Source of the DNA: Stagonosporopsis chrysanthemi
Lineage: Eukaryota > Ascomycota > Dothideomycetes > Pleosporales > Didymellaceae
Direction of reading: 5' to 3'
NCBI GenBank assembly: GCA_022560025.1
Contig: JAFISE010000065.1
Coordinates: 62,001 to 126,000, forward strand
Length of the DNA stretch: 64,000 nt
Shown: one piece after another, positions 54,376 through 64,000 of the stretch
Layout: each line of letters opens with the position of its first letter
How positions within the stretch are numbered: position 1 is the stretch's first letter
Notes under the pieces: model-generated
What the model was told of the DNA's origin: nothing
What the model saw: only the letters and a program-made list of their open reading frames with translations
Database searches by the model: none
Position numbers and translations under genes: made by a program

Positions 54376-56010
54376 CTAAGCGAAGAGTGCGAACGCCAAC
54401 GCAATAACGATGGCAGCGATGGGACCCTGGCCTACAGTGAAGACTTGAGCCATGTTGACAGGAACCTCAATGTAGGAAGGAGTGGGCGGGACAATGGTGC
54501 TATTGGTGCCGTTGACATCAGGAGGGTACGGAGAGCTGTGTGATGGTTAGCCGAGCTCAAGAGATTGCAGCAGTGAATACGAACCCAGTCCCAGACGGCA
54601 GGTAACCCGTACCGAGGCTCGTTGGACCAGCGTCAGTGGCGGTGTTGGTAGGTCCGCTGGTTGGCACGGGCACGGTAACATAGCTGATGGATCCCAATGT
54701 CAAACGGCTCGTAATCCTAGTAGTGCCATCGAAAGTGGTAGTGTCAATTGGCAGTGAAGACACCGGATATGCGAAACCGGAGCTGGCAGATGTCACGACA
54801 GCGTCTGTACCTGACACGGTCGGCAATGATCCAGTTGGGTAGCTCTGAGGGCCGCTTGAAGTGACTTGAGCACTAGTCTCTGGAGCTGGAGAGTCAACCG
54901 AGGACGAGTCTGCCGCGCTGGGGTTGTAAGAGGTCGGGACAGAATCTGTGTTTGTGCCGGTCGGACCAGCAGAGCTTGCACTGCTGGGAGTGCTGGACTC
55001 AGAAAGCCCAGATGTAGGAACAGCATCGGAAGCAGTGTTGCTAGGCGAAGATGGTAAGCTAGCATCGCTCGAAGGAAGAACACTAGAGCCAAGGTAGCCG
55101 GAAGTGGGAACGGCGTCTGTTGCTGTGACACTCGATACCGAAGGTAGGCTTGAAGCTGTTGCCGAGTCTGAACTCGAAGAGTCGGTGCCAGTGCTGGGCT
55201 CAGATCCCGAGATAGGAGCTGCGTCGGTGATGCTAGAAACAGTTGGGGTGAGGATACCGGATGAAGGCGCACCACTTGAGACAGTACCGGAAGTGGGAAC
55301 AGAGTCAGTGAGGCTAGCAGGCAGTGACGCAATCCCACTTGGGGTAGGCCGAGGGACACCGACCAGCTCAGAACTTGAAGGGCTAGCAGGCAGTGACGCA
55401 ATCCCACTTGGGGTAGGCCGAGGGACACCGACGAGCTCAGAACTTGAAGGGCTTGGAGGCAGTGACACAATGCCGCTGGGAGTAGGTCGAGGAACACCGA
55501 CGAGCTCAGAACTTGAAGGGCCTACAGACAGCGCCGAGGACTGAGCAGGAGGGGTATATGCGCTCGAAGGCCCAGGGGCATCTGGCAGAAACGAAGTTGG
55601 AACCGAGTCAGTCTGCGTGTTGGGTGAAGAAGAGCTGACCGAGATGGGTCCTGTAGGCAAGGCCGAGCTCTCGACAGGAGGAACAACGGCACCCGAGGAG
55701 GCACTTGTAGGGAAAGAGGTAGGGACGGAGTCGGAAAGAGTGTGAGTTCCAACCGGTGGAGGGGTGGCAAAAGCTGAAGACGATGACGCAGCTCCGTACT
55801 GAGGTGGCTGAAGATCGTGGGACGATGCACCTGCGCAGGACATGACGGTCTCAGTCACCGTTGCATAGACTACGACGGTAGTTATGCCGTCTGACGCAGT
55901 GATTAGTAAGGCTTTACAGGCACTTAGAAGTACTTACCAGCTCGACCGACGAGAGGCTGAGCGGCGTAAGCTGCACCTCCGAAGAGGGCAGCCAGCTTGA
56001 AGACCTGCAT
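54376..56010 (-). CDS. Ser/Thr/Pro-rich GPI-anchored cell-wall protein with tandem repeats
   Basis: Three exons: 55938-56010, 54585-55890 and 54376-54535, giving 512 residues. Intron 1 has donor GTAAGT and a TTACTAATC branch point; intron 2 has the unusual donor GTTCGT but a normal acceptor. The start MQVFKLAALFGGAAYAAQPL is a signal peptide, and the end (QGPIAAIVIALAFALFA after VNGTNSTIV) fits a GPI-anchor signal. In between, almost everything is Ser, Thr, Pro, Ala or Val, with repeated SVPTSF/AVPTSG-type words. Three 23-residue repeats of the type LVGVPRPTPSGIASLP occur in the middle. Expected to be heavily O-mannosylated on the wall, possibly an adhesin-like protein. No enzyme domain. Confidence 0.82.
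55321..55527 (-). repeat. 69-bp tandem repeat in the GPI protein (three copies)
   Basis: Copies start at 55321, 55390 and 55459 (plus strand); the first two differ at very few positions and the third more. The 69-bp period equals 23 codons, so copy-number change keeps the frame. Confidence 0.95.
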
Positions 56011-56818
56011 GGTGAGGCACTGCTGGTGGTGATGCACGATAAGGAGTGGACTCGAGTAAGTGGTCAGTTGTAAAGGGCTGAGTAACGAGTGTAGGTTGTC
56101 GGTGAGTGGATGGAAGAAGCGGATCAACGGCTGTTATGAAGGAGACGAGCGCGCCAAGCTCGTAGCGCGTCGTTGGTGAGGGAAAGGGAAGTCGCAGTGG
56201 CCAAACAAACAACAATAGACGAAAGCGCTCCTGGTGAGCCCTCAACGCGTAGAGAAGTCGCGTGCCTACGTCATGGAGTAATTTTTGGCCGAGCGACACT
56301 TCACGGTGAGGTGCGTCTCCAGCACGTGATCGCACTTTCACAGCTGATCATGTCTCGAATGGTCGTGTCTTACAGCCTGATAGTATGCTGGGACGAATTA
56401 CACATGTCACAGGATGTGCAGTAAAGTTATTGGAGCCGCAAGCTACTGCTCAGAGAGGCAAGTTAGGCTGCCCGCATTTGCACTACAGCAGTGTCCCGCT
56501 GTGTGGACGCGGTGGTAGCACTTTGATAAACACAGCACAGACGCACCTGCCCCAGCTCCGCGCCAGCCTCTCTTTCACTTACACCTATGAGCGCTTTACA
56601 GGCCTCTGCGTCACCCTTGCGCCGCCAATTTTCTCAGCAAACAAGCTTTGCCACCTTGCTCTGCTGCCATATTAAGCTGCCACCCCCCGCCCTCTTCTTG
56701 ACCTCCACCACGACACACCTTCAACTCCACCGCGCAAGCATTTGTCAACGTTGCAGCAATATCAAACATACTTCCTGCTCTACCGCATCACCAGCTCCAC
56801 ACGCTTACCGCTATCACC
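56011..56818. promoter_or_regulatory. Shared divergent promoter of two wall-protein genes
   Basis: 808 bp between divergent genes coding for Ser/Thr/Pro-rich, secreted, GPI-type proteins. The right end is CT/AC-rich and includes the 5' leader of the rightward gene. No specific site is called. Co-regulation is inferred from the arrangement only. Confidence 0.35.
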
Positions 56819-57393
56819 ATGATTGCCTTCAAGATTCTCGTTGCTGCTGCGCTCGCCTGCGTCGTCGCCGCTCATGACACTCCCCACGACAGCAAGTGCC
56901 CCTCATCGCATCTGTGTAGCCCAGACTAACGTGTTGTGTAGCGGCTTGTGTCTCCCCGGTCACTGTGACTGTCACCGAGACCGTGTGCGGCCAGCCTGGT
57001 GTGCCTGTCCACACCCCTCCCGTGGTTCCGTCGTACGATGCGCCTCCGCCTGCTCCTCCGGTCACTTCGGTTGAGTCCACGGCGACAGTTCCTCCGAGCA
57101 GCGCTCCTGTCAACATTGCCACGTCGGTCCCACCCGCTCCTCCAGCGCAGTCGACCGTCGTGCCTGTCATCCCTTCCAGCGTGGCTCCGTCGTCTGCTGT
57201 GGCTCCTTCGAGCAGCGTCAAGACCTCTACTCCCGTAGTGCCCTCGTCTTCCGTAGCCCCCCACCCATCTGCACCGACTAGCGTCCCTCCGCAGGTCTCG
57301 TCCGCTGGCGCAGCTATGGCAGTTCCCACTGCCTACCGCGGTCTGGGCTCGCTGTTCGCCGTTGGTGCTGCAGCCGCGGCTGTCATTGTCTAG
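56819..57393 (+). CDS. Small Pro/Ser/Val-rich secreted protein, likely GPI-anchored
   Basis: Two exons: 56819-56891 and 56942-57393, giving 174 residues. The intron starts GCAAGT and ends TGTGTAG with a GACTAACG branch point. A GT donor two bases later would give the wrong frame, so a GC-AG intron is needed to join HDT to ACVSPVTVTVTETVC. The N terminus MIAFKILVAAALACVVAAHD is a signal peptide. VTVTVTETVCGQPG is a common motif near the start of fungal wall proteins. The middle is Pro/Ser/Val/Ala-rich, and the C terminus GLGSLFAVGAAAAAVIV is a typical GPI-addition tail. It faces another wall-type gene across an 808-bp shared promoter. Confidence 0.8.
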
Positions 57394-58651
57394 GTGTCGG
57401 CCACATCCGGCTCAGCATGGTCAGATCGGGTCTAATATGACTGAGAGGTGTTATCACACTTTCTCACATCTCTCTCCCATCACTTACGATAGTGGTCGGC
57501 AACACTGTTGCCTCTACATCTCACGGTACGATCGTTGGATTTGGCAAGTTTTCAGGCGGGTTATAACATTGCTGAACAGTAATACACGGCTAGCAAGGCT
57601 ATAGCTCTCTTCCCGATGAGATTTAATACAACGTGACTTGGTCAACCACTCTTCTTTGAATGCCTTACGTGATGACTTGAACTAATGCCTGTGCCTTGCC
57701 TGGGGCTCACGTATGACTGGTCGGGGCCGTGATGAGAAGAACTTTCTTGGTTCGGGCGCAGTTTCAGAGCCTGTCGTTCACAAGACTTCTTGATGAGCTC
57801 CAAGTCGGCAGCTCCACGTAGCTCTAGGATGGTAGTAGTCTCAGATGGTAGTGGAGGTCGCCATGCCTCGAGGTGGAGTTGCGATTGACCGCATAAGATG
57901 AACAGTCTGATACGAAAGACGTAGGAGCAGAGATTTTTTTGAAAATGGCATAGTGATGAAGCAGGCTACTTCAAGACAATGTGCCAGTAAGCGGATGGAT
58001 CGCGACTGGTCCAGCCTCTATCGACGCAAGTGAAAAGCAATCGAGACGCGGAAACAGTCTGATCCCTCAGAGGAATGGGATGTCCTGGAGCTCCCAACTC
58101 TGACGCAGTCACATCGCCATGTGAAGCGATGCAGAACCGCGATGATCTCCTCTGAGGAAGATCTTGTATTTAATTGTATCGACGGAGACTAGCGTGGTTT
58201 TCCGAAAGCGTCCCTCATCCAAGCATTCCATTGGCGTTCGTCGTTGCCTGAGCCCTTCTTCGAATGCTCTTGTAAGGACCCAAGTCAACGCTGACCCAAC
58301 CCCCACGGCCTTGCAAAGGACTCATGCACCTGCTGCTTGAGTTACTCGTACTATAGGCTGCCAGGATCCACGCGGTTGCCATGAATTTTCGCAAGCGTCG
58401 CGTGAGCAGAGAGTCTCGACGCCCATCTCCCTGCGCAGAGCCCTCTTGTGCTGATCTATCGTCTGGGATCTCTCCCTCATCGAACTCTGGGTCTCGGTTG
58501 TGTTCGACTTTCTCCGTGCTTCCTCGATTTCGGATGGAATAGATTGTCATTTCTTGCACATGTGCGCACAAACGCCTTTGTGACGGTCTCCACGGTCAGG
58601 CATGTACCGTGACCCTTGTGATGTCAGTCGGCATACCGCACCAGATCGACC
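57394..58651. other. Intergenic, no supported gene
   Basis: A minus-strand frame at 58215-58571 starts MCAHVQEMTIYSIRNRG and has an acidic middle. It has no motif and no clear neighbouring exon, so it is left uncalled. Confidence 0.4.
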
Positions 58652-59908
58652 TCAATCGTTGCCCTTCCTCTCCGTTTCATCAGCCTTCTTGTACGAGACC
58701 TCAATGGTTTTCATGATAATTCCGTCCTCGCAGTCCTGGGTTGCAGATCCTGTGCTCACGCTGGTTTGGCAATGCGGACTGAGTATCAGTCCCTCATCGT
58801 CGTCGTCATGGAGATTTGTAGGCCTCCCAGAAGTGCCAATCGTGTGCGTAGCACCCGGTCTTGAGCTATACCCATAGCCGTACCCGTAGGAGGTGTTTTT
58901 GGACCCCCGTCTCCAACGATTAATTGCACCATAAAGGACCGGCGCATTGACCGCTATCGCTGCTGCCAGGAGCTCGGTGCTTGCCCATATCGTTCGATTG
59001 GCTTGGACGGATGCGTTCAGGGAGTTAATGGGCAGTCGAATTACGGTGATTGCGACGATGAACAGACCGAGTGCGCAGATCGTGTAGAGACGTAGTTTGG
59101 TCTGCCACGGTGTTTGCAAGGAGATGAGCGTTGGGACTGGCAGGGCCAGCAGCATGACGTCGGTTACCTGAGCATCAATCCCGCGTTAGGAGCTTCTCGT
59201 TCTGATCAAGGGTGTTGCGAAATGGCCGGGCCACTTAGTCAGGGCATTACTACTTACAATGTTCAGCACGCCAAGTACGATGAGTTGAACTTGAGCTTGC
59301 ACACAGCTTCCTAGGATACAGTAAGCATTTTGAAGAGTGGATCGCCGTGAATCCGTACTAACCGGGAGCAGGGACAACCTGCCAATATAGGTGGACAGGA
59401 TCACATTCGGTAAATCCTACGATCTGTGCAGCGACCCACGACCCAAGAAATATGATACCATACAACCAGAGAATATAACGATGACTTCGCTCACTCGGAT
59501 GGTGGAAGGTTCGCAAGAAGAAGTGCAGCAGCACCGCCTTCTGCAGCCAAAGACTGGTTCATTGTCAGTCAAGCCTCCTAGGCGTATTCCATTCGACCAG
59601 ACATACTATGTGTTGTATATGGGCCGATTCGCAATTGTTAGCTTGCTCCCAATCGTCCTGCGATAGATCTCGTCTGGGGTGAAGTCGATGCGCGCTCGAG
59701 CTTTCGGCGAGATATTGTTGGTACCCCAGGAAAGGACGACGTGGATCATACCGCCGCGCGCAGCTGCGCACAACATAGCGACTACCGTGCAGAAATCGCC
59801 AAGGTCTGACTTCGAAAACAGTAATCGACGGCAGATCAGGCGCAATGCCATGATAACCAGGGCCAGCCCCGTGAACATGTGGTGGATGATCAGTGTCGTT
59901 CGGTCCAT
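58652..59908 (-). CDS. Rhodopsin-domain (PTH11-like) integral membrane protein
   Basis: Four exons: 59607-59908, 59363-59553, 59258-59310 and 58652-59167, giving 353 residues. The three introns have donors GTATGT, GTTAGT and GTAAGT; splicing rebuilds IYNTYLWLQKAVLL, FTECDPVHLYWQVVPAPGSC and NIVTDVMLLALPVPTLISLQ, exactly the conserved helix junctions of the fungal rhodopsin/SAT4 (PTH11-type) family. Seven hydrophobic helices are present; the EC...C pair predicts an extracellular disulfide. The C-terminal tail has a run of YGYGYGYSS and an acidic DDDDE patch and is probably cytoplasmic. Family members are proposed GPCR-like sensors of surface or host cues. Ligand unknown. It lacks a CFEM domain. 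Confidence 0.88.
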
Positions 59909-61354
59909 CTTGGAGTGTTGGAGCGCCGAGCTGGCGGATCCGTGAGTTAAGAGGCAGTCTTGTCAGGTGCAAGGTGATTACAAAAGGCAGGTCTCATAAC
60001 ATGGAAAGCGTCTGCCGCCACAACGACGATCCTCCTTCAGGAGAACACCTTTACCAGCGCAGTGGACAAAGACTATGCCTGTAGGGTATCAATGCTGCAG
60101 TCCCCAACTTCCAGACGGCAGACGCCGACATCGCGGTTTCGAGCCATATGTCCGAGCCGAAGAAGCAGATTGATAGCCTGCTCGATCCTCTATAGAGACG
60201 TCTTCCATCATACAAGCATGTACTCTGAACCCCTGCCCTGTGGCATGTTGACGCTACGCAGATTCATCTCATTGCCGTTCGAACAGATCGGCCTGAGGTC
60301 TGAGTTCAACGGGCGTGTGCAGAATGAACAGCAGGTCACATAGCCTGGATCAGCATTGCGTATCGAGGCACATAATCAGACCGAAAGGATCAGACCGAGA
60401 GATTTGCGAGTGGAGTCCTGCGTTTACGCGATGATGTTCAAACGCCCCGCCTAAATTGTTACATGAGAATACTGGGATCCTAATTCCCTAGAATACGAGA
60501 TGCGATTGTGTCCTATGGATCTTCGGCAGAAAGGCCAGTATGGTCTCGCTTGGAAAGAAGGGCCGACTGGCTGAACCTCGGATGGTGTTGGTGAAGGTCT
60601 GGAATTGAAAGCCCCAAGGGCAAGCCAGAAGAACATACGAGTGAGGTGGCGGGCAGACGACGTTTCATTGCCTGATGGAGGCGCGGCTCGGGGCTGCGGT
60701 AGGTGCCGACACGTTCATGTTGTTGCGGAGCACACGGAGCCTTCGGATGCCAATCCGGATATCACGTGATGTAATCTCACCGCCTCGAAAAATCATCTTC
60801 CATCAGGACTTTGACCCAGCATAGGAATGAACCAAGCAGAAGTCAAAACTGACTTGTGTTGTGGAACAGTCTATGGACGCCATATGTTTCGCTCTTTGCA
60901 AATGTGCAACAATTGTCGCATGCTCCTAGGCAAGGAACCAGTGTGAAGGTTCATCTCTTGCGCTGCACGAGCCGATCCATCGGCATCCAATGGCCCAGAT
61001 CCGATGTATAACCTCCGTGCGGCTAGCCAAGGAGAAGGTTCTTACCGCCAACTGTGCATCCTTCTTCGCGTCTACTGTGCCGTGCAGCAAATAACGTGGT
61101 TGTGGCGGCCCAGCTCCACTGGACCCACTAGTAACTTACCAGCGCTGTGGCACTCGGCATATTTCTCACGAGGCAAATACAGGGGTTGTTGCCAAACTGC
61201 AGTTACTGAAAGGTTTGTTTGATAGGTAAATTTGGTCCATTGCAGTAATCAACTCACTTGGTATCATTGAAATCATGGATAGCCTCAACACTCTCTCTTA
61301 TAGGCACATTACAGACTTCTGGTCTTCTGGCTCTCCATTCATAGGTACCAGTTG
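59909..61354. other. Intergenic, no gene seen
   Basis: About 1.45 kb containing the promoter of the rhodopsin-type gene and the 3' flank of the hydrolase gene. Confidence 0.45.
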
Positions 61355-62500
61355 CTACTCGTTCTTTTTCAGCCATTTGTTGATCTGCTTCCATACTTTT
61401 TCACTATTCTTCTCCATGAACATCATGTGTCCATTTCCGTGAATGCCGATCTCCCCAAGCTGCATATGACTAGCTTTGTCGCAGCCTGCCTGCTTCAAGA
61501 AGTTGACAGTGCAGTAGTCGTACGGCGCGTGGTAACTAGCTTCCGACGTAACTGTGAGAATGGGAAGAGGTGCCAGATTCGGGAGCTGTCGTGGAGCGGG
61601 GTCTTCTGCCTGCAAGATGCAAGGAATGGTCGAGTTGTCGCTGTTTGGGCTGGGAGGCTGAACTGTCTGCCTTACGAGTTCGGTGAGAGGATCAGTGACA
61701 GCAGGAGAGTAGTTCAAGGGGATATCTGTCAAGCCCCATGGCCGAGCAGCGCCCGACCCGAAGATGGCCTCTTGAAAAGTCGGACCAGTCGGCTCCAACA
61801 GGATAAGACCCTTGACGAGCTTAGGACGCGCATCGGCAATGAGAATAGGCATTAATCCTCCTTGACTATGACCAAGCAGCCAGACGGGAGTGCCAATTGT
61901 ATCCAGAAGCTGAGCGCCAGCAGATTGTACCGTCCGTTGTTGATATGTGGCATTGGAGATGAACTGGACGTTAGAGGAGTAGAAGTTGTCAAAGACCTCA
62001 TCCCCCATCACTCCTTTGCCAGGCCACTGCTTGTGAAGCTTTGCTTGCGGCCACAAGTTGTAGTTCGCCGGTGCTGTGAAACGTTGCTGAATGATTTCAG
62101 CCGAGTACGTTGATGGTGCCTGTGCACCACTGCGAGGTGCCCAGGCTGATCGTCCACGGAACGTTTGGTCTACAATGTAGACCGTGTACCCAGCATCGAG
62201 AAATTGTGAAGTCCAGGACTCTCCCCCATCCGGCTTGCTCAGGAAGTTTGTTCCGGTCTGGCCCTGTCCGTGGATCAAGACAATAGGACTTGGCTTTTGC
62301 TTGGTGCGTCGCGAGGTAGCAGGTGTCAGCTTTTCCACATACATCTGGTCCTTGAAGATGTGGCCGCCTGAACCGTCCTCGGTGTAACCACCACCAACAT
62401 AAAAGTATGTCCTGACAGCCGCAGTCTCGTCGGCGGCAACATGGTGGCCATGCTGTGCAGACAAAAGGCCTGCAGAAAGAGCCAGCAACCTTAGAAGCAT
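61355..62500 (-). CDS. Secreted alpha/beta-hydrolase (esterase/lipase-like)
   Basis: Single exon, 381 residues. The start MLLRLLALSAGLLSAQHGHH is a signal peptide. HGQGQTGTNFL at about 77 forms the oxyanion loop region, and the nucleophile elbow is GHSQGG with Ser212. A late His in GIHGNGHMMFMEKN is a candidate for the catalytic His, and Asp candidates lie between them. The GYTVYIVDQTFRGRSAW block is characteristic of secreted fungal alpha/beta-hydrolases of unknown substrate. There are a few N-glycosylation sequons. No neighbouring polysaccharide or lipid genes hint at the substrate. Confidence 0.9.
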   Translation of the reverse strand: MLLRLLALSAGLLSAQHGHHVAADETAAVRTYFYVGGGYTEDGSGGHIFKDQMYVEKLTPATSRRTKQKPSPIVLIHGQGQTGTNFLSKPDGGESWTSQFLDAGYTVYIVDQTFRGRSAWAPRSGAQAPSTYSAEIIQQRFTAPANYNLWPQAKLHKQWPGKGVMGDEVFDNFYSSNVQFISNATYQQRTVQSAGAQLLDTIGTPVWLLGHSQGGLMPILIADARPKLVKGLILLEPTGPTFQEAIFGSGAARPWGLTDIPLNYSPAVTDPLTELVRQTVQPPSPNSDNSTIPCILQAEDPAPRQLPNLAPLPILTVTSEASYHAPYDYCTVNFLKQAGCDKASHMQLGEIGIHGNGHMMFMEKNSEKVWKQINKWLKKNE

Positions 62501-64000
62501 GATGAAGATAGGATGAAGGGTGTAGATGCGATGTTCGCAGCTGTTGACTTCTTAAATCGTGAGCTTTGATGGGGCGTATCCTTGAAGCCCATTGGGTAGC
62601 GATCCGGAGCAGCACAATTGCGGCTAGCATTTTATTCGCTATCCTTGCAGTTCATCTGTAATTACTTCCGAGTCAAACTTGATAGAAACACCTAGTCGAC
62701 CCACTTTGGTGACTGAGCGTGAGTATTGAGAGACTTATTCCCGTAGCAAGCCTGACTCAATGGCAATCGATAGTTCCGCCACCCCATGGATTAAAGGCTT
62801 CCCGATAAGTTCACATCACCCTACGAGCAATTGTGCTTCTTTCGATGCCAAGTGCAGTTACGATCCTGTGTGTAGTCACCCCCACAGTAATCTCTCTGTG
62901 GTGCTCGTTGATGATACTGTCAGGATAATCGAATTGCTGGCAAGATCAAACGAATACACACACCATTAAGGCGTCCACTGTCGATCCTTTGCAGGGTGAT
63001 CGAGCGTCTTATTGGTATTGCGTGCATCAGCATCTCGACAGCGAAGTGTAGCGAAGTCGTCGAATCTGGCGAAGACTTGCTGATTGAAAGCCGTGTCCTC
63101 ATTCCAGGGCGCCTTAGGCTTCGCTGCTTTGCAAGTGGTGTACCGCGAGCGAAATTCAATTCCAAGAGATAAGGTACGTTCCGTCTTGCGACTCGATCGT
63201 GAGGGTAAAGCGGCATAGTGCATTGCATCTTGTCTTTCAGAATCGCAGGATTCTATTGGGCGTACTGGAGGGACATGGAGTACCGAACAGAAACTGAACG
63301 GCATTGTACGCACATATATCGCCGGAATGTACTCTCAAAAATGAGGGCCTCTCGAGCTGTAGAATGCAGAGTGCTGCTGCTCCTAAAAATTCCTACGCTC
63401 AGACACACGACTTCAGAACATGGCAGTCCTGCTCCTCTTGAACTCTAGTCCTCAAGTGTACACGCAACACCAACAGCGCAGAACACATGAGCCACAGTCA
63501 GCGTTATTTGCTGCAGAAGGCGCCGATCCAAACTGCGGATGGAATCGAAGGTGCCGTTGCTCGCTGCTCGTACTGGGCCGACGCCCAAAAAAGAATCAGT
63601 TCTGGTGCGTCAAAGAAGGGGCCAATCGTGATTGTGAAGAAGAGTATGATTGTAGGCAATCTTGTGGCTGGTAGGCCAAGATACAGGAATGTGTGCGCGT
63701 ACTAACACATAAGGGTGAATCCATACCTGCAGCAACACTTGGGGCAGAGGGACAAAAGATAGTGCAAACCCTGACTGCCTCGAGTCTGTGGGAAACAAGT
63801 TCCTGCCAAACGCCTTCGCTATGCAAACCGTTTTCTCCATTGCCGGGCGGCGGCAAGCCTCAAAATACAAAGCCGTCCTCGTCACGCCTCGGTCCCAGCC
63901 CTTTCTTGACTCCTCCCTTCAGCGAGTCCCAGTCCACACCCCCTACCCTCTGACTCCGCGTGCTCTGGTCCGCAGCCACATCTGTCAACCTGCCCATGGC
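62501..64000. other. Right-edge region without a supported gene
   Basis: Short frames only. A minus-strand frame at 62966-63313 has a protein-like C-terminal half but no recognisable motif. An ATG in a CCCATGGC context at 63996-63998, preceded by CT-rich sequence, could be the start of a gene lying outside the window. Confidence 0.35.

Noticed and set aside
58215..58571. 118-codon minus-strand frame
   Set aside because: No motif, no signal peptide and no neighbouring exon; similar-size chance frames occur throughout the window.

Overview
The window is genomic DNA of a filamentous ascomycete (Pezizomycotina, most likely Dothideomycetes). Genes lie on both strands with no operons. They carry short (about 46-190 nt) GT-AG introns with CTAAC/CTGAC-type branch points. 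The gene set (NoxA-type NADPH oxidase, PTH11/rhodopsin-type membrane protein, cytochrome b5/acyl-CoA dehydrogenase fusion, monocarboxylate-type MFS carrier, GPI-anchored Ser/Thr-rich wall proteins, F-box proteins, a pogo/Fot1-type transposon with CA-to-TA decay) is typical of that group. All gene models here were spliced by eye from reading frames and splice signals, not from transcripts.

Layout. 0-12.5 kb: an edge-truncated reading frame with an 8-residue repeat (-), eIF3 subunit k (-), a VOC/glyoxalase-fold protein fused to a membrane-like and Ser/Arg-rich tail (-), a possible small secreted Cys-rich protein (-), the 18S rRNA methyltransferase Nep1/Emg1 (-), a 70-residue single-pass membrane protein (+), an SDR oxidoreductase (+) and NoxA (+). 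14-26 kb: a 900-residue secreted DUF5695-like protein (+), an F-box/ankyrin protein and an F-box-like protein side by side (+), a six-exon Ldb17/SPIN90-type actin regulator (+) and an MFS monocarboxylate transporter (-). 26.1-33.5 kb is gene-poor and holds a complete 2.16 kb pogo-type element with perfect 45-bp terminal inverted repeats and a stop-riddled transposase. 33.5-43 kb: a ubiquitin-like/AN1 zinc-finger protein (-), a cytochrome b5-acyl-CoA dehydrogenase (-), a homopolymer-rich assembly gap near 38 kb, and a large CorA-like transporter (+) between AT-rich, stop-rich tracts. 44.7-54 kb: an intronless DNA polymerase epsilon catalytic subunit (-), divergent from Mediator subunit Med11 (+), then a homocysteine S-methyltransferase (-). 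54.3-62.5 kb: two divergent GPI-type cell-wall proteins (one with 69-bp tandem repeats, one with a GC-AG intron), a rhodopsin-family membrane protein (-) and a secreted alpha/beta hydrolase (-). The last 1.5 kb has no convincing gene.

Housekeeping functions (translation initiation, 18S rRNA modification, replication, transcription, sulfur amino-acid recycling) are mixed with surface, secretion and redox genes. I see no biosynthetic cluster, CRISPR, rRNA gene or convincing tRNA. The best candidates for something unusual are the VOC-membrane-SR fusion, the in-frame stop-free third intron of noxA, the perfect-ended but decayed pogo element, and the head-to-head pair of GPI wall-protein genes.
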